64,000 nt of DNA from assembly GCF_016464375.1 (NCBI RefSeq), contig NZ_JADDIU010000002.1:248001-312000 (forward strand), given 5' to 3'. The DNA comes from Bacillus renqingensis. GTDB taxonomy: Bacteria > Bacillota > Bacilli > Bacillales > Cytobacillaceae. The notes beneath the pieces were generated by a model. The model searched no databases and had not been told where the DNA came from. It saw nothing but the letters and a program-made list of their open reading frames with translations. Of the stretch, positions 52,641 to 61,684 are shown piece after piece. Position 1 is the first letter of the stretch. The number at the start of each line of letters is the position of its first letter. A program made the translations under genes and the position numbers.

Positions 52641-53513
52641 ATGGTAGGAAAAAAAATGACTCCATATCTCTTTCTAGTTCCTAGTTTTATACTTGTAAGT
52701 CTTTTTATCTATTATCCGTTAATTCAAAATATCAAATATAGCTTTTTCGAATGGAATACTTTTTCAGCCATACAAGAGTTCACAGGGTTCGATAATTACC
52801 AGAAGCTGTTTAAAGACAAGGTATTTTATCAATCCTTAAAAAACAATCTTCTCTTTGCCGCCATTTCCATGCTGTTTCAAGTAGGAGGCGGTCTTGTCAT
52901 TGCCGCCATTTTAGAAGATACGGTTTTTAAAAGATTTTCGGCCATTTTCAGAACGGTATATTTTATTCCAGTGCTGATCTCAACTTCCGTAATTGGGTTA
53001 TTATTTAATTTTATTTACACACCTGAAGGGTTATTAAATCAATTTCTCCAATCAGTGGGTTTAGAGAGTTGGGCAACGGGCTGGTTAGGAAATGGCGATA
53101 CGGCTATCTATGCAGTCATTGCCATGTCACAATGGCAGAGCATTGGCTATATCATGATGCTCTTTATCGTTGCTATCCAAAAAATTCCGCCCAGTCTTTA
53201 TGAGGCAGCATTACTTGATGGAGCCTCAAAGGTCCAGGTATTTTTAAAAATCACCGTGCCAATGGTAAAAGAAACAGCGGTTGTGGCATCGGTAGTGACC
53301 CTGTCGGGTGCTTTCCTCGTCTTTAATCAAGTGTTTATTTTAACCAATGGCGGTCCAGGTCAAGCTTCTGAAGTATTGGGTACACAGTTGTACCATTCTG
53401 CTTTTGTAAATGGCGATATGGGATATGCGTCTACCATTGCTAATATTATATTCGTGATTACTTTAATTCTATCAATCTTACAGATGAAGCTGTTTAAGAC
53501 GGAAAAGGAGTGA
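52641..53513 (+). CDS. ABC importer permease, MalF type
   Basis: 290 aa from the ATG at 52641 (GGAGGG seven bases upstream; ATG 52638 too close). Six membrane segments. The EAA loop is YEAALLDGASKVQVFLKITVPM, which contacts the ATPase. Overlaps the next gene's upstream region by a few bases. Works with the neighbouring permease and the lipoprotein. Confidence 0.9.
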   Translation: MVGKKMTPYLFLVPSFILVSLFIYYPLIQNIKYSFFEWNTFSAIQEFTGFDNYQKLFKDKVFYQSLKNNLLFAAISMLFQVGGGLVIAAILEDTVFKRFSAIFRTVYFIPVLISTSVIGLLFNFIYTPEGLLNQFLQSVGLESWATGWLGNGDTAIYAVIAMSQWQSIGYIMMLFIVAIQKIPPSLYEAALLDGASKVQVFLKITVPMVKETAVVASVVTLSGAFLVFNQVFILTNGGPGQASEVLGTQLYHSAFVNGDMGYASTIANIIFVITLILSILQMKLFKTEKE

Positions 53514-53518
53514 TAGGT

Positions 53519-54409
53519 ATGTATGAACGGACAGCTTTAACGGCCGAGTCAGTGACAGTTAGCCAACCGAAGAGACGAAGAGGGAGCTTTTTATCAAGGA
53601 TTAAAATTGGATTGGTTACTTGCATTTTATTAGCTTATTTCCTCTCGATTGCTTTTCCTTTGATTTGGATGATCATCAGCTCCTTTAAAGAGACTACTGC
53701 TATTTTCGGGGATTCTTGGGGCCTACCAAGAGAGTGGTTATTTCAAAATTATAAAACTGCTTGGGAACAAGGAATATCAAAATATTTTTTCAATAGTGTT
53801 TTTGTTACATGTATCACTTGTTTCTTGACTGTTTTATTTAGCGCATTTACAGCGTATGCCTTATCAAGATTTGAATTTAAAGGAAAAAAATTCTTCTTCC
53901 TTTTTTTTGCAGCCGGTTTAATGTTTTCGCCACAGGTTAGCTTAATCCCCCTATATCAGCTTATACAAGATACTGGTTTATATAATACGTATTGGGCATT
54001 AATTCTCCCTTACGTAGCGTACCAAATACCATTGACCGTTTTGTTGTTCCGTGCCCATTTTTTTAGTATTGACAAAGAACTTGAAGAGTCAGCCTTTTTG
54101 GATGGTTGTTCAAGTCTGGGGGTTTTATTTCGTGTGATTTTACCGCTGAGTACGCCGATCATCCTGACAGCAACCGTATTAACCTCATTCTTTGCTTGGA
54201 ATGAATTTATGTTTTCCCTTGTTTTCATTGATGATGATGCCTTAAAAACAATTCCTACAGGATTACTAGCCTTTAGAGGAGCGGTAAATACTGACTGGGG
54301 AGTCATGCTGGCTGGATTAACCTTATCAGCGTTACCCATTATTTTATTGTTTATTTTTACACAAAAATATTTTATCAGAGGTTTGGCTGAGGGTGGTGTA
54401 AAGGGATAA
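53519..54409 (+). CDS. ABC importer permease, MalG type
   Basis: 296 aa from the ATG at 53519 (AAGGAG eight bases upstream, inside the end of the previous gene). Six membrane segments. EAA loop ELEESAFLDGCSSLGVLFRVILPLSTP and the C-terminal FTQKYFIRGLAEGGVKG typical of MalG. Completes the membrane part of the importer. Confidence 0.9.
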   Translation: MYERTALTAESVTVSQPKRRRGSFLSRIKIGLVTCILLAYFLSIAFPLIWMIISSFKETTAIFGDSWGLPREWLFQNYKTAWEQGISKYFFNSVFVTCITCFLTVLFSAFTAYALSRFEFKGKKFFFLFFAAGLMFSPQVSLIPLYQLIQDTGLYNTYWALILPYVAYQIPLTVLLFRAHFFSIDKELEESAFLDGCSSLGVLFRVILPLSTPIILTATVLTSFFAWNEFMFSLVFIDDDALKTIPTGLLAFRGAVNTDWGVMLAGLTLSALPIILLFIFTQKYFIRGLAEGGVKG

Positions 54410-54451
54410 CCTCTGAGGCGAGTATCTTATTTCTTGAAGGAGAGGCAGAAA

Positions 54452-55405
54452 ATGAAAATTCTTTCTAGTGTCCAAATGGATGAAGAATTTAGTAAGAAAA
54501 TATCGAGAGAGTCTTCTAACTATATTTTTAATAAGCGGTTAGCTTCCATTAGTGATAGTATCCTTTCAGCAGCAGAAGTATTAGTCACATATGGGCATGA
54601 TGTTTCCCCAGAGTTGATTGATAAAATGAGAAATCTGAAATGGATTCATATCATGCAATCTGGTTTAAACTCATTACCATTTTCTAAGCTAATGGAAAAA
54701 GATATTCTAGTAACAAATTCAAAGGGAATAAACTCCGTGACGATTGCTGAATATACAATCGGCATGATGCTCAACCTCTATCGTAAAAGTTTCGTATTTT
54801 ATGAAGCCCAAAAAAGGAAAGAGTGGGATCGATTTACCGAAATCGATGAGTTGGCGGGAAAAACATTAGGTATTCTTGGGTATGGCTCCATCGGTAAAGA
54901 GTTAGCGAAAAGGGCAAAGGCTTTTGATATGCGGATCCTGGCCATGAAAAGAAGTAGTATGGCAAAGACTGAGAACGTAGACGAATTAATATTACCCGAT
55001 AACAAGCTTCGTATTTTTGAACAGAGTGATTTTGTCGTTTGTTTATTACCCCTTACCCAAGAAACGTATCAAAGTGTGGGAGAAGAAGAATTAGGCAGGA
55101 TGAAAAAGTCCTCCTATCTAATCAATGTCAGCAGGGGAGAAGTGATTCATCAACAAGCCATCGTTAAATGCTTAAAAGCGAATAAAATCGCCGGAGCTGT
55201 CTTAGATGTTTTTGATGTTGAACCATTACCATCTGAAAGTGAATTATGGAGTTTAAAGAATGTATATATCACTCCACATATAGCAGGAGATCGTCATCCA
55301 ACCTATATGAGCAGGGCTGTTGACATTTTCATTCACAATTTACGCTCTTATCAGGATAATCCTACGGAGATGATGAATATTGTCAATAAAAAACAAGGGT
55401 ACTAG
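54452..55405 (+). CDS. D-isomer-specific 2-hydroxyacid dehydrogenase
   Basis: 317 aa from the ATG at 54452 (GAAGGAGAGG upstream). NAD-binding domain with TLGILGYGSIGKELAKRAKAF and the catalytic triad Arg (INVSRGEVI), Glu (VFDVEPLP) and His (ITPHIAGD). Reduces a 2-keto acid or oxidises a D-2-hydroxy acid. Co-directional with the importer (42-base gap), so it may act on the imported compound; the substrate is unknown. Confidence 0.87.
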   Translation: MKILSSVQMDEEFSKKISRESSNYIFNKRLASISDSILSAAEVLVTYGHDVSPELIDKMRNLKWIHIMQSGLNSLPFSKLMEKDILVTNSKGINSVTIAEYTIGMMLNLYRKSFVFYEAQKRKEWDRFTEIDELAGKTLGILGYGSIGKELAKRAKAFDMRILAMKRSSMAKTENVDELILPDNKLRIFEQSDFVVCLLPLTQETYQSVGEEELGRMKKSSYLINVSRGEVIHQQAIVKCLKANKIAGAVLDVFDVEPLPSESELWSLKNVYITPHIAGDRHPTYMSRAVDIFIHNLRSYQDNPTEMMNIVNKKQGY

Positions 55406-55524
55406 GATTAAAAAATATCTATTGTAGCTTTTGAATACTTGGGGACTACCGCAGTTTTTGTAAAAATAAACGTTTTGTTTATCAAACTTAGTGGCATTCA
55501 CTCAATTAAGAAGGGAGAAAAGGC

Positions 55525-56946
55525 ATGTACATTAACGGGGAATGGGTTCAAACGAATAGCACTCTTGAAGTATTCAACCCGGCAACAGGTGTTCTTGTAG
55601 ATAAGGTTTACACAGTTGGGGCGGCTGAAACGAAAGACGCCATTCAGGCTGCCAAACAGGCATTTCATGATTGGTCCCGAATGCCGGTTGATCAGCGGGT
55701 TACTTTTTTACATAAACTTGTGGAGAAGTTACGAGAGCAGCATGATGAACTGGCTCAATTAATCACTAGAGAAATGGGGAAATCCATTCATAATGCCCGC
55801 TATGAGGTACAAAGCACTATTTCATTTTTTCAATGGTTTGCGGAAGAAGCGAGGAGGGTGTATGGCCGAATTATTCCGGCATCCGCCAGTCATAAACGGA
55901 TTGCGGTAACAAAACAGCCTGTCGGGGTTGTAGCTGCTGTTACCCCATGGAACTTCCCGCTCTCCATGATAGCGAGAAAATTGGCTCCGGCGCTAGCAGC
56001 CGGTTGTACGGTGATTCTTAAACCTTCAAAAGAAGCACCCTTATCCTCGGTTGCGCTCGTTAAAATCTTTGATGAAGTAAGGTTGCCTAAGGGGGTTGTA
56101 AATCTTGTGATGGGTAATTCTGATATCATTGTTGGGACATTGATGGAAAGTAAGGAAGTAAAAAAGATTTCCTTCACAGGTTCGACAGAAGTTGGGAAAA
56201 AGCTGATTCGCCAATCAGCAGATACAGTAAAAAGAGTTTCGATGGAATTAGGGGGACACGCCCCATTCATCGTATTTGAGGATGCTGATCTCGACCTTGC
56301 AGTGGAAGGAGTCATCCAAAGTAAATTTGCTTCTTCAGGCCAACAGTGTGTCTGTGCCAATCGCATCTACATCCAAGATGCGATTTATGATGAATTTGCA
56401 GCTAAACTCAAAGAAAAGGTATCCCAATTGAAAGTTGGGGATGGGCTTAATGAAGCGAATCATATTGGCCCGCTTATTAACGAGTCAGCAATTGCCAAGA
56501 TGGACGAACAAGTAGAAGACGCAAAATCCAAAGGAGCCACCGTTTTATTCGGCGGAGAACGACTTACTGGCGGCAAGTTTGATAACGGTTATTTCTATTG
56601 TCCTACCTTGTTAACGAACAGTACAGAAGGGATGAAAATATTACATGAAGAAACATTTGGACCGATTGCCCCATTAATTAGCTTTTCTTCTGAAGAGGAG
56701 GTGATTGAGCGGGCAAATGATACTGAATATGGGCTGGCATCCTATTTTTATACAAACGACCTATCACGCATGTATCGTGTTTCTGAAGGACTCGAATATG
56801 GAATGGTCGGGGTCAATGATGCTGCGCCATTCTCCGTTCAAGCACCTTTTGGGGGAATAAAAGAAAGCGGACTGGGAAGAGAAGGCGGCAGTGAAGGAAT
56901 CGAAGACTATTTGAATGTAAAAATGACTTCTACGAGAATAAATTAA
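55525..56946 (+). CDS. NAD(P)-dependent succinate-semialdehyde dehydrogenase-like aldehyde dehydrogenase
   Basis: 473 aa, full-length ALDH. Rossmann motif VTPWNFPLSMIARKLAPALAAGCTVILKPS, SFTGSTEVGKKLI, the general base Glu in SMELGGHAPFIV and the nucleophile Cys in SSGQQCVCANRIYI. Closest in pattern to GabD. Oxidises a C4-type semialdehyde such as would arise from the class III aminotransferase. A 17-codon tail of a second copy survives at 61535-61585. Confidence 0.87.
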   Translation: MYINGEWVQTNSTLEVFNPATGVLVDKVYTVGAAETKDAIQAAKQAFHDWSRMPVDQRVTFLHKLVEKLREQHDELAQLITREMGKSIHNARYEVQSTISFFQWFAEEARRVYGRIIPASASHKRIAVTKQPVGVVAAVTPWNFPLSMIARKLAPALAAGCTVILKPSKEAPLSSVALVKIFDEVRLPKGVVNLVMGNSDIIVGTLMESKEVKKISFTGSTEVGKKLIRQSADTVKRVSMELGGHAPFIVFEDADLDLAVEGVIQSKFASSGQQCVCANRIYIQDAIYDEFAAKLKEKVSQLKVGDGLNEANHIGPLINESAIAKMDEQVEDAKSKGATVLFGGERLTGGKFDNGYFYCPTLLTNSTEGMKILHEETFGPIAPLISFSSEEEVIERANDTEYGLASYFYTNDLSRMYRVSEGLEYGMVGVNDAAPFSVQAPFGGIKESGLGREGGSEGIEDYLNVKMTSTRIN

Positions 56947-56975
56947 GCTAAAAAGTTTATTTAGATCCCTTTCAT

Positions 56976-57011
56976 AAAAAGGCGCCCGAATATCATTTGC
57001 GGCGCCTTTTT
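56976..57011 (+). terminator. Terminator after the semialdehyde dehydrogenase gene
   Basis: AAAAAGGCGCC, 14-base loop, GGCGCCTTTTT. Confidence 0.85.
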
Positions 57012-57119
57012 GCGGTTAGTTAGTACGGTTCTTGCCTTTCGCTCTTTGTTAGCCTATTTATGAGGGTAGCGGATTAATAAATAGCAGTAAAGAAAATGAA
57101 ACATTCAGAAAATTTTTAA

Positions 57120-57148
57120 TTGAAATCATATATGATTTAGTATATGAT
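57120..57148 (+). promoter_or_regulatory. Promoter with palindromic operator (copy 1)
   Basis: TTGAAA (57120-57125), 17 bases, TATGAT (57143-57148). The perfect palindrome AAATCATATATGATTT (57123-57138) fills the spacer, a classical repressor site. About 60 bases of this segment are nearly identical to 61660-61730. Confidence 0.6.
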
Positions 57149-57208
57149 AATTTACATGAACAACTAATTTAGGAAAAGAGTGCAAGTACTTAAAAAGGGG
57201 GAAAAATA

Positions 57209-57343
57209 ATGGAGAAATTAACAGTTGTTGGTTCTGGTGGAATGGGACGGGGAATCGCCTATGCAGCAGCACTTGGTGGCTTTCAGGTTTATGTAAACGA
57301 TGTCAGCCAGGAAAATTTGGATAAAGCGAAACTATATATTGAG
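57209..57343 (+). pseudogene. 5' fragment of a 3-hydroxyacyl-CoA dehydrogenase gene
   Basis: Forty-five codons (EKLTVVGSGGMGRGIAYAAA...SQENLDKAKLYIE) match the intact gene at 61777 in frame from its ATG, with the NAD-binding GSGxMGRG motif, and keep a ribosome site and promoter. At 57343 the match stops and cotH sequence begins. The chimeric frame ends after nine more codons (IMLPLGDGM). A product of 54 aa would lack catalytic residues. Confidence 0.85.
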
Positions 57344-57675
57344 ATTATGTTGCCACTTGGGGACGGGATGTAAACGGCAAGTTAATAGAGGGGGATTATG
57401 TTCCGATTAAAGGATTTAATACGTTAACCGCACTGCTTTTAAGTATTGATCGGTTTCGGCAACAATATCGCCAGCTGCTTCAGGACATCATGAATTACCA
57501 GTTTATCCATGATTTTATTATGTCAAGGGCGGGAAAACTGTTGCAGCGAATACGTCCATTAGTAAGGCAAGATCCATATAAAAGCTCGGTAATTGAACAA
57601 CTTGATGAAGGATTAAAGCTGATTGCCCATTACATTGAAGAAAGAAGAAATATTCCTCTGCTCAATATGTCTTGA
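57343..57675 (+). pseudogene. 3' fragment of a cotH paralogue
   Basis: From GAT at 57343 the frame reads [21 protein letters not shown] and continues to the stop at 57675, ending YIEERRNIPLLNMS. This corresponds to the last ~115 residues of CotH (45861-46955), starting in the catalytic PWDYDATWG segment. It has no start of its own and is out of frame with the dehydrogenase fragment joined to it. Confidence 0.87.
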
Positions 57676-57842
57676 AAAGAGCTTTTTAAGGACAAAACTG
57701 GTTGAACATGATAAAGGTATCTGCCAATTGTACTGATGACTTACTCTAGGAATTGTAACAATAATTTTCTGAAAAATAATATTATATTAAAGGAAAATGT
57801 TTGCGGATCTAGAAATTAATAAATTTAAAAGGATTTACGAAT

Positions 57843-58508
57843 ATGGTTGAAGTTGATATTAACTCTGAACCATTCAAAAAGTTATATGAAAAAGGGGGCT
57901 TTTATAGAGTGAGAGTATTAGTCGTTGGGGCCAATGGAACATTGGGGAGTCATATTGTCGAAGAATTAAAACATGACTTCGAAGTCATTAAAGCTAGTAA
58001 AAGAAATTCCGCTATTCAAGTAGACATTTCCTCACCAAAGAGTATTAAAGAAATGTTGGCAAAAGTTGGGAAAATCGATGCTTTAGTAAGCGCAGCAGGT
58101 TCAACCTATTTTGGACCGATCAGAGAAATGACTCCAGAATTAAACGAGTTTTCCTTTCGGAACAAGTTAGCTGGCCAAATTAATTTAGTGTTGCTAGGAC
58201 TTGACTATATTAACGATTATGGAAGTATAACCTTGACAAGCGGTGTTCTGATGGATGATCCAGTGAAAGATGGTGCTTCAGCCGCAATGGTTAACGGCGG
58301 GTTAAAAGCATTCGTAAAAGCTGCCGCATTGGATATGCCTAGGGGAATCCGGATTAATAATGTCAGTCCAACAATTTTACAGGAATCGGCAGAAAAATAT
58401 GGGAATCTTTTTAAAGGCTTTGAACCTGTTCCAGGAAAACGCGCAGCACTTGCATATAGAAAAAGTATACAAGGTGGACAAACCGGACAAACGTATGAAA
58501 TTTATTGA
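57843..58508 (+). CDS. Short-chain dehydrogenase/reductase (SDR)
   Basis: 221 aa from the ATG at 57843 (AAAGGA nine bases before). A GTG at 57909 behind GGGGG would give 199 aa, the usual length of this SDR group, starting RVLVVGANGTLGSHIVEEL. Nucleotide-binding GANGTLG motif, VSAAG in place of NNAG, and IRINNVSPTIL. The normal Tyr-x3-Lys active site is not clear (AAMVNGGLKAFVKAA has Lys but no Tyr), so activity may be atypical. Terminator at 58601-58634. Confidence 0.75.
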   Translation: MVEVDINSEPFKKLYEKGGFYRVRVLVVGANGTLGSHIVEELKHDFEVIKASKRNSAIQVDISSPKSIKEMLAKVGKIDALVSAAGSTYFGPIREMTPELNEFSFRNKLAGQINLVLLGLDYINDYGSITLTSGVLMDDPVKDGASAAMVNGGLKAFVKAAALDMPRGIRINNVSPTILQESAEKYGNLFKGFEPVPGKRAALAYRKSIQGGQTGQTYEIY

Positions 58509-58600
58509 TAAATGTTAAGATGTAAAATAAAAATGTGCTTGGGTGGATTCCAGGTACATTTGTTATTGTACTGCTGAAAAGAAATTCAAATATTGTCTAT

Positions 58601-58634
58601 AGAGATCAGCCTTGCACAGGCAGTCTCTTTTTTT
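58601..58634 (+). terminator. Terminator after the SDR gene
   Basis: AGAGA-TCA-GCCT, loop, AGGC-AG-TCTCT then T7, about 90 bases after the SDR stop codon. Confidence 0.7.
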
Positions 58635-58782
58635 GTAAAAATAATACGGAATGATATTAAAAATAGTAATTATTTTTGTATAAAACAACCATAGTGATAA
58701 TAATAAAAAACCGATAAATTATTAATATGCAAATTGAATTTTCTGAATTATCGAGTCAAAATTAAATTAAGGTGGTGAAGCT

Positions 58783-59958
58783 ATGAGTTTTTTTTCGGAA
58801 AGAATAGGTCAAATTCCACCCTATTTATTCGCAGAAATTAATAATAAAAAAGCGAAAATGATCAAAGCTGGGGTAGATATTATTGATTTAGGAATTGGTG
58901 ATCCCGATCTTCCAACTCCAAAACATATTGTGGAAAAACTGTCTGAAGAGGCACAGGACCCTAAGAATTTAAAATATCCAAGCTTTGTTGGATGTCCCGA
59001 ATTCAAGCAAGCGGTAGCTGATTTTTATTCACGCGAATATGGGGTCAAACTTGATCCGGAGACTGAAGTTTTAGCTTTAATTGGCTCAAAAGAGGGAATT
59101 GCCCATATCATCCCGACACTTGTTGACCCGGGGGATTATGTGTTAATTCCTGACCCAAGCTACCCGGTATACCGGATGGCAGCACTTTTGGCAAATGCGC
59201 TGTATCATAATATGCCGTTAACAAAGGAAAACAATTTTCACCCTGATTTTGCAACGATTCCAAAAGAAATCCTTGGACGTTCCAAGCTGATGTTTTTAAA
59301 TTACCCGGGGAACCCGACAGCAGCAACTGTCGAACTTCCTTTTTTTGAAGAAGCGATAGCATTTGCTAAAAAACATAAAATCCCAATAGCTCATGATTCT
59401 GCCTATAACAAGGTCACATTTGATTCCTATAAAGCGCCAAGTATCCTTCAAGTGGAAGGGGCTAAGGATATCGCTGTCGAATTCGGTTCACTTTCAAAAA
59501 CTTATAGTATGACTGGCTTCCGGATTGGTTATGTAGTGGGCAATAGGAAAATTATTAAAGCACTTTCAGTCCTGAAAAGCAATACAGATACAGGTCAATT
59601 TACACCGATTCAAAAAGCGGCAGCTTATGCCCTGAACGGTGATCAAAGCTGTGTGACTCAATATAACCAAATTTATAAAGAGCGTATGGCTGCAATGCTT
59701 GATGGACTTAAATCAATTGGCGTAGAAGTTGACCCGCCAAAAGGGAGCTTTTTCATTTGGGCACCTGTACCAGAAGGGTATACATCTGCTGAGTTTGTGA
59801 CCAATGTATTGGAACAAACCGGAGTTATTATGACTCCGGGTAATGCTTTCGGTCCTTCTGGCGAAGGGTACTTCCGTGTTTCTCTTTCCGTACCAAGTGA
59901 AAGACTATACGAAGCCGTTAATAGAATTAAAGAGAAATTAAAACTGGTTATTCGTTAA
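58783..59958 (+). CDS. Class I/II aminotransferase (LL-diaminopimelate aminotransferase-like)
   Basis: 391 aa. IIDLGIGDPDLPTPKHIVEKL, YPGNPTAATVEL and the PLP lysine in EFGSLSKTYSMTGFRIGYVVG match the DapL/MalY-like group of class I/II aminotransferases. Complete length. The usual Bacillus lysine pathway does not need DapL, so a catabolic role on a keto or amino acid together with the adjacent aldehyde dehydrogenase is more likely. AAGGTGGTG ribosome site. Confidence 0.85.
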   Translation: MSFFSERIGQIPPYLFAEINNKKAKMIKAGVDIIDLGIGDPDLPTPKHIVEKLSEEAQDPKNLKYPSFVGCPEFKQAVADFYSREYGVKLDPETEVLALIGSKEGIAHIIPTLVDPGDYVLIPDPSYPVYRMAALLANALYHNMPLTKENNFHPDFATIPKEILGRSKLMFLNYPGNPTAATVELPFFEEAIAFAKKHKIPIAHDSAYNKVTFDSYKAPSILQVEGAKDIAVEFGSLSKTYSMTGFRIGYVVGNRKIIKALSVLKSNTDTGQFTPIQKAAAYALNGDQSCVTQYNQIYKERMAAMLDGLKSIGVEVDPPKGSFFIWAPVPEGYTSAEFVTNVLEQTGVIMTPGNAFGPSGEGYFRVSLSVPSERLYEAVNRIKEKLKLVIR

Positions 59959-59984
59959 TTTTTGTAAATATAGGAGGAATACAA

Positions 59985-61466
59985 ATGCAAAAGATATTAA
60001 ACTTCATTAACGGTGAATGGTGTGAATCCGCTTCGGGGAAATTTGTTCCTGTTATAAACCCGGCCAATGGAAAAGTACTCGCGGAGGTAACACAGTCTAC
60101 AAAAGAAGATGTCGATCGTGCAGTCCAAGCAGCAAAAGAAGCACAAAAGGAATGGCGCTTGGTTCCAGCTCCTGAACGTGCCGAATATCTCTATAGAGTT
60201 GCTTTTCTGTTAAAGGAAAGAAAAGAGCACCTAGCCCAAGTTCTTACTAGTGAAATGGGAAAGGTCATTGAAGAGGGAAGAGGCGAAGTACAAGAAGCGG
60301 TTGATATGGCATTTTATATGGCTGGAGAAGGACGGAGGCAATTTGGTGACACTGTGCCATCGGAGCTGCGCAATAAATTTGCAATGAGTGTCCGCGTTCC
60401 GATTGGTGTTGCCGGCCTGATTACTCCTTGGAATTTCCCAATTGCGATTGCTTCCTGGAAATCGCTTCCGGCACTTGTCACAGGAAATGCAGTTGTCTGG
60501 AAACCAGCTACAGAAACACCAATGGTCGCAGCGGAATTTGTAAAAATCTATGAAGAAGCAGACCTTCCCAAAGGCTTAATTAATCTTGTTAACGGTTCAG
60601 GAAGTGAAGTAGGAAATGCAATAGTTGATCATCCAGGTATTGACCTGATCTCTTTTACTGGATCGAACGAAGTAGGTAAAGCCATAAATGGTCGTGCAGG
60701 TGCTTTATTAAAAAGAACTTCACTGGAAATGGGCGGAAAAAATGCCATCACCGTTTTGGAAGATGCAGACCTTGACCTGGTAGTAGAAGGTATTCTTTGG
60801 GGTGCCTTTGGTACAAGCGGTCAAAGATGTACAGCTACAAGCCGTGTTCTTGTCCATGAGTCTGTTAAGGAAGCTCTTGAAAGCAAATTACTTGCACGTG
60901 TCGGCGAATTAAAAATGGGTGACGGGCTTGATGAGTCTGTTAAGGTAGGCCCGGTTATCAATCGTTCTTCGCTTGAGAAAATTGATGAATACGTGAAAAT
61001 TGGACAGCAGGAAGGGGCAAAACTTCTTTGCGGTGGAAAAATTGCAACAGAAAATGGCTTAGATCAAGGTAATTTTTACTTACCTACCATTTTCACTAAT
61101 GTGACACCAGATATGCGAATTGCCAAGGAAGAAATTTTTGGCCCTGTTGTATCAATTATTTCAATTAATAGTTTAGAAGAGGCAATAGAGGTTAATAACA
61201 GTGTTGAATTCGGCCTTTCCAGCGCCGTCTATACAGCCAGCATCAACCGTGCCTTCCAAGCGATGAGAGACCTTGATACTGGTCTTCTCTATGTCAATGC
61301 TGGAACAACCGGTGCCGAGATTCATCTCCCATTTGGCGGCACGAAAGGAACAGGTAACGGTCATAGAGATTCCGGTGTCGCTTCACTTGATGTCTACACA
61401 GAATGGAAATCTATTTATGTAGACTTCAGCGGAAAATTGCAGCGCGCACAGATTGATAATAATTAA
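59985..61466 (+). CDS. NAD-dependent aldehyde dehydrogenase
   Basis: 493 aa. ITPWNFPIAIASWKSLPAL, ISFTGSNEVGKAI, base Glu in SLEMGGKNAITV and nucleophile Cys in TSGQRCTATSRV. The C-terminal GTTGAEIHLPFGGTKGTGNGHRDSG is typical of ALDHs acting on 2,5-dioxopentanoate or aminoadipate semialdehyde. Starts 27 bases after the DapL-like gene with TAGGAGG, so they form an operon. Product acid unknown. Confidence 0.87.
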   Translation: MQKILNFINGEWCESASGKFVPVINPANGKVLAEVTQSTKEDVDRAVQAAKEAQKEWRLVPAPERAEYLYRVAFLLKERKEHLAQVLTSEMGKVIEEGRGEVQEAVDMAFYMAGEGRRQFGDTVPSELRNKFAMSVRVPIGVAGLITPWNFPIAIASWKSLPALVTGNAVVWKPATETPMVAAEFVKIYEEADLPKGLINLVNGSGSEVGNAIVDHPGIDLISFTGSNEVGKAINGRAGALLKRTSLEMGGKNAITVLEDADLDLVVEGILWGAFGTSGQRCTATSRVLVHESVKEALESKLLARVGELKMGDGLDESVKVGPVINRSSLEKIDEYVKIGQQEGAKLLCGGKIATENGLDQGNFYLPTIFTNVTPDMRIAKEEIFGPVVSIISINSLEEAIEVNNSVEFGLSSAVYTASINRAFQAMRDLDTGLLYVNAGTTGAEIHLPFGGTKGTGNGHRDSGVASLDVYTEWKSIYVDFSGKLQRAQIDNN

Positions 61467-61489
61467 ATTCTTTCCATTTAGGTATTCCA

Positions 61490-61500
61490 TGGTCAGACCA
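61490..61500. promoter_or_regulatory. Possible FadR-type operator 3
   Basis: TGGTCAGACCA, a perfect palindrome that fits TNGTNNNACNA like the two sites in front of the FadR-type regulator gene. The surrounding GGTCAGA/TCTGACC (61491-61511) can also form a hairpin after the aldehyde dehydrogenase gene, so it may instead be an RNA element. Confidence 0.35.
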
Positions 61501-61534
61501 AATTTCTGACCCCAATAGCTTGATTACGATTTTT

Positions 61535-61585
61535 ATTGAAGATTATTTGAATGTCAAAATGACATCAACAGGAATTATATTGTAA
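61535..61585 (+). pseudogene. 3' tail of a second semialdehyde dehydrogenase gene
   Basis: Reads IEDYLNVKMTSTGIIL and stop. The end of the intact gene at 55525 reads IEDYLNVKMTSTRIN and stop. Only these ~17 codons survive, followed by a terminator-like hairpin (61594-61628) in the same relative place as in copy 1. Confidence 0.75.
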
Positions 61586-61593
61586 TAGATTGA

Positions 61594-61628
61594 AGGGGTC
61601 TGTTCATTATTTGTTCAGGCTCCTTTTA
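61594..61628 (+). terminator. Terminator after the dehydrogenase remnant
   Basis: AGGGGTCTG, loop, CAGGCTCCTTTT with one bulge. Imperfect stem. Confidence 0.5.
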
Positions 61629-61684
61629 AGTATTTTTTGGAGAAAAATTTATCAATAAAAGCTAAACATTCAGAAAATTTATAA

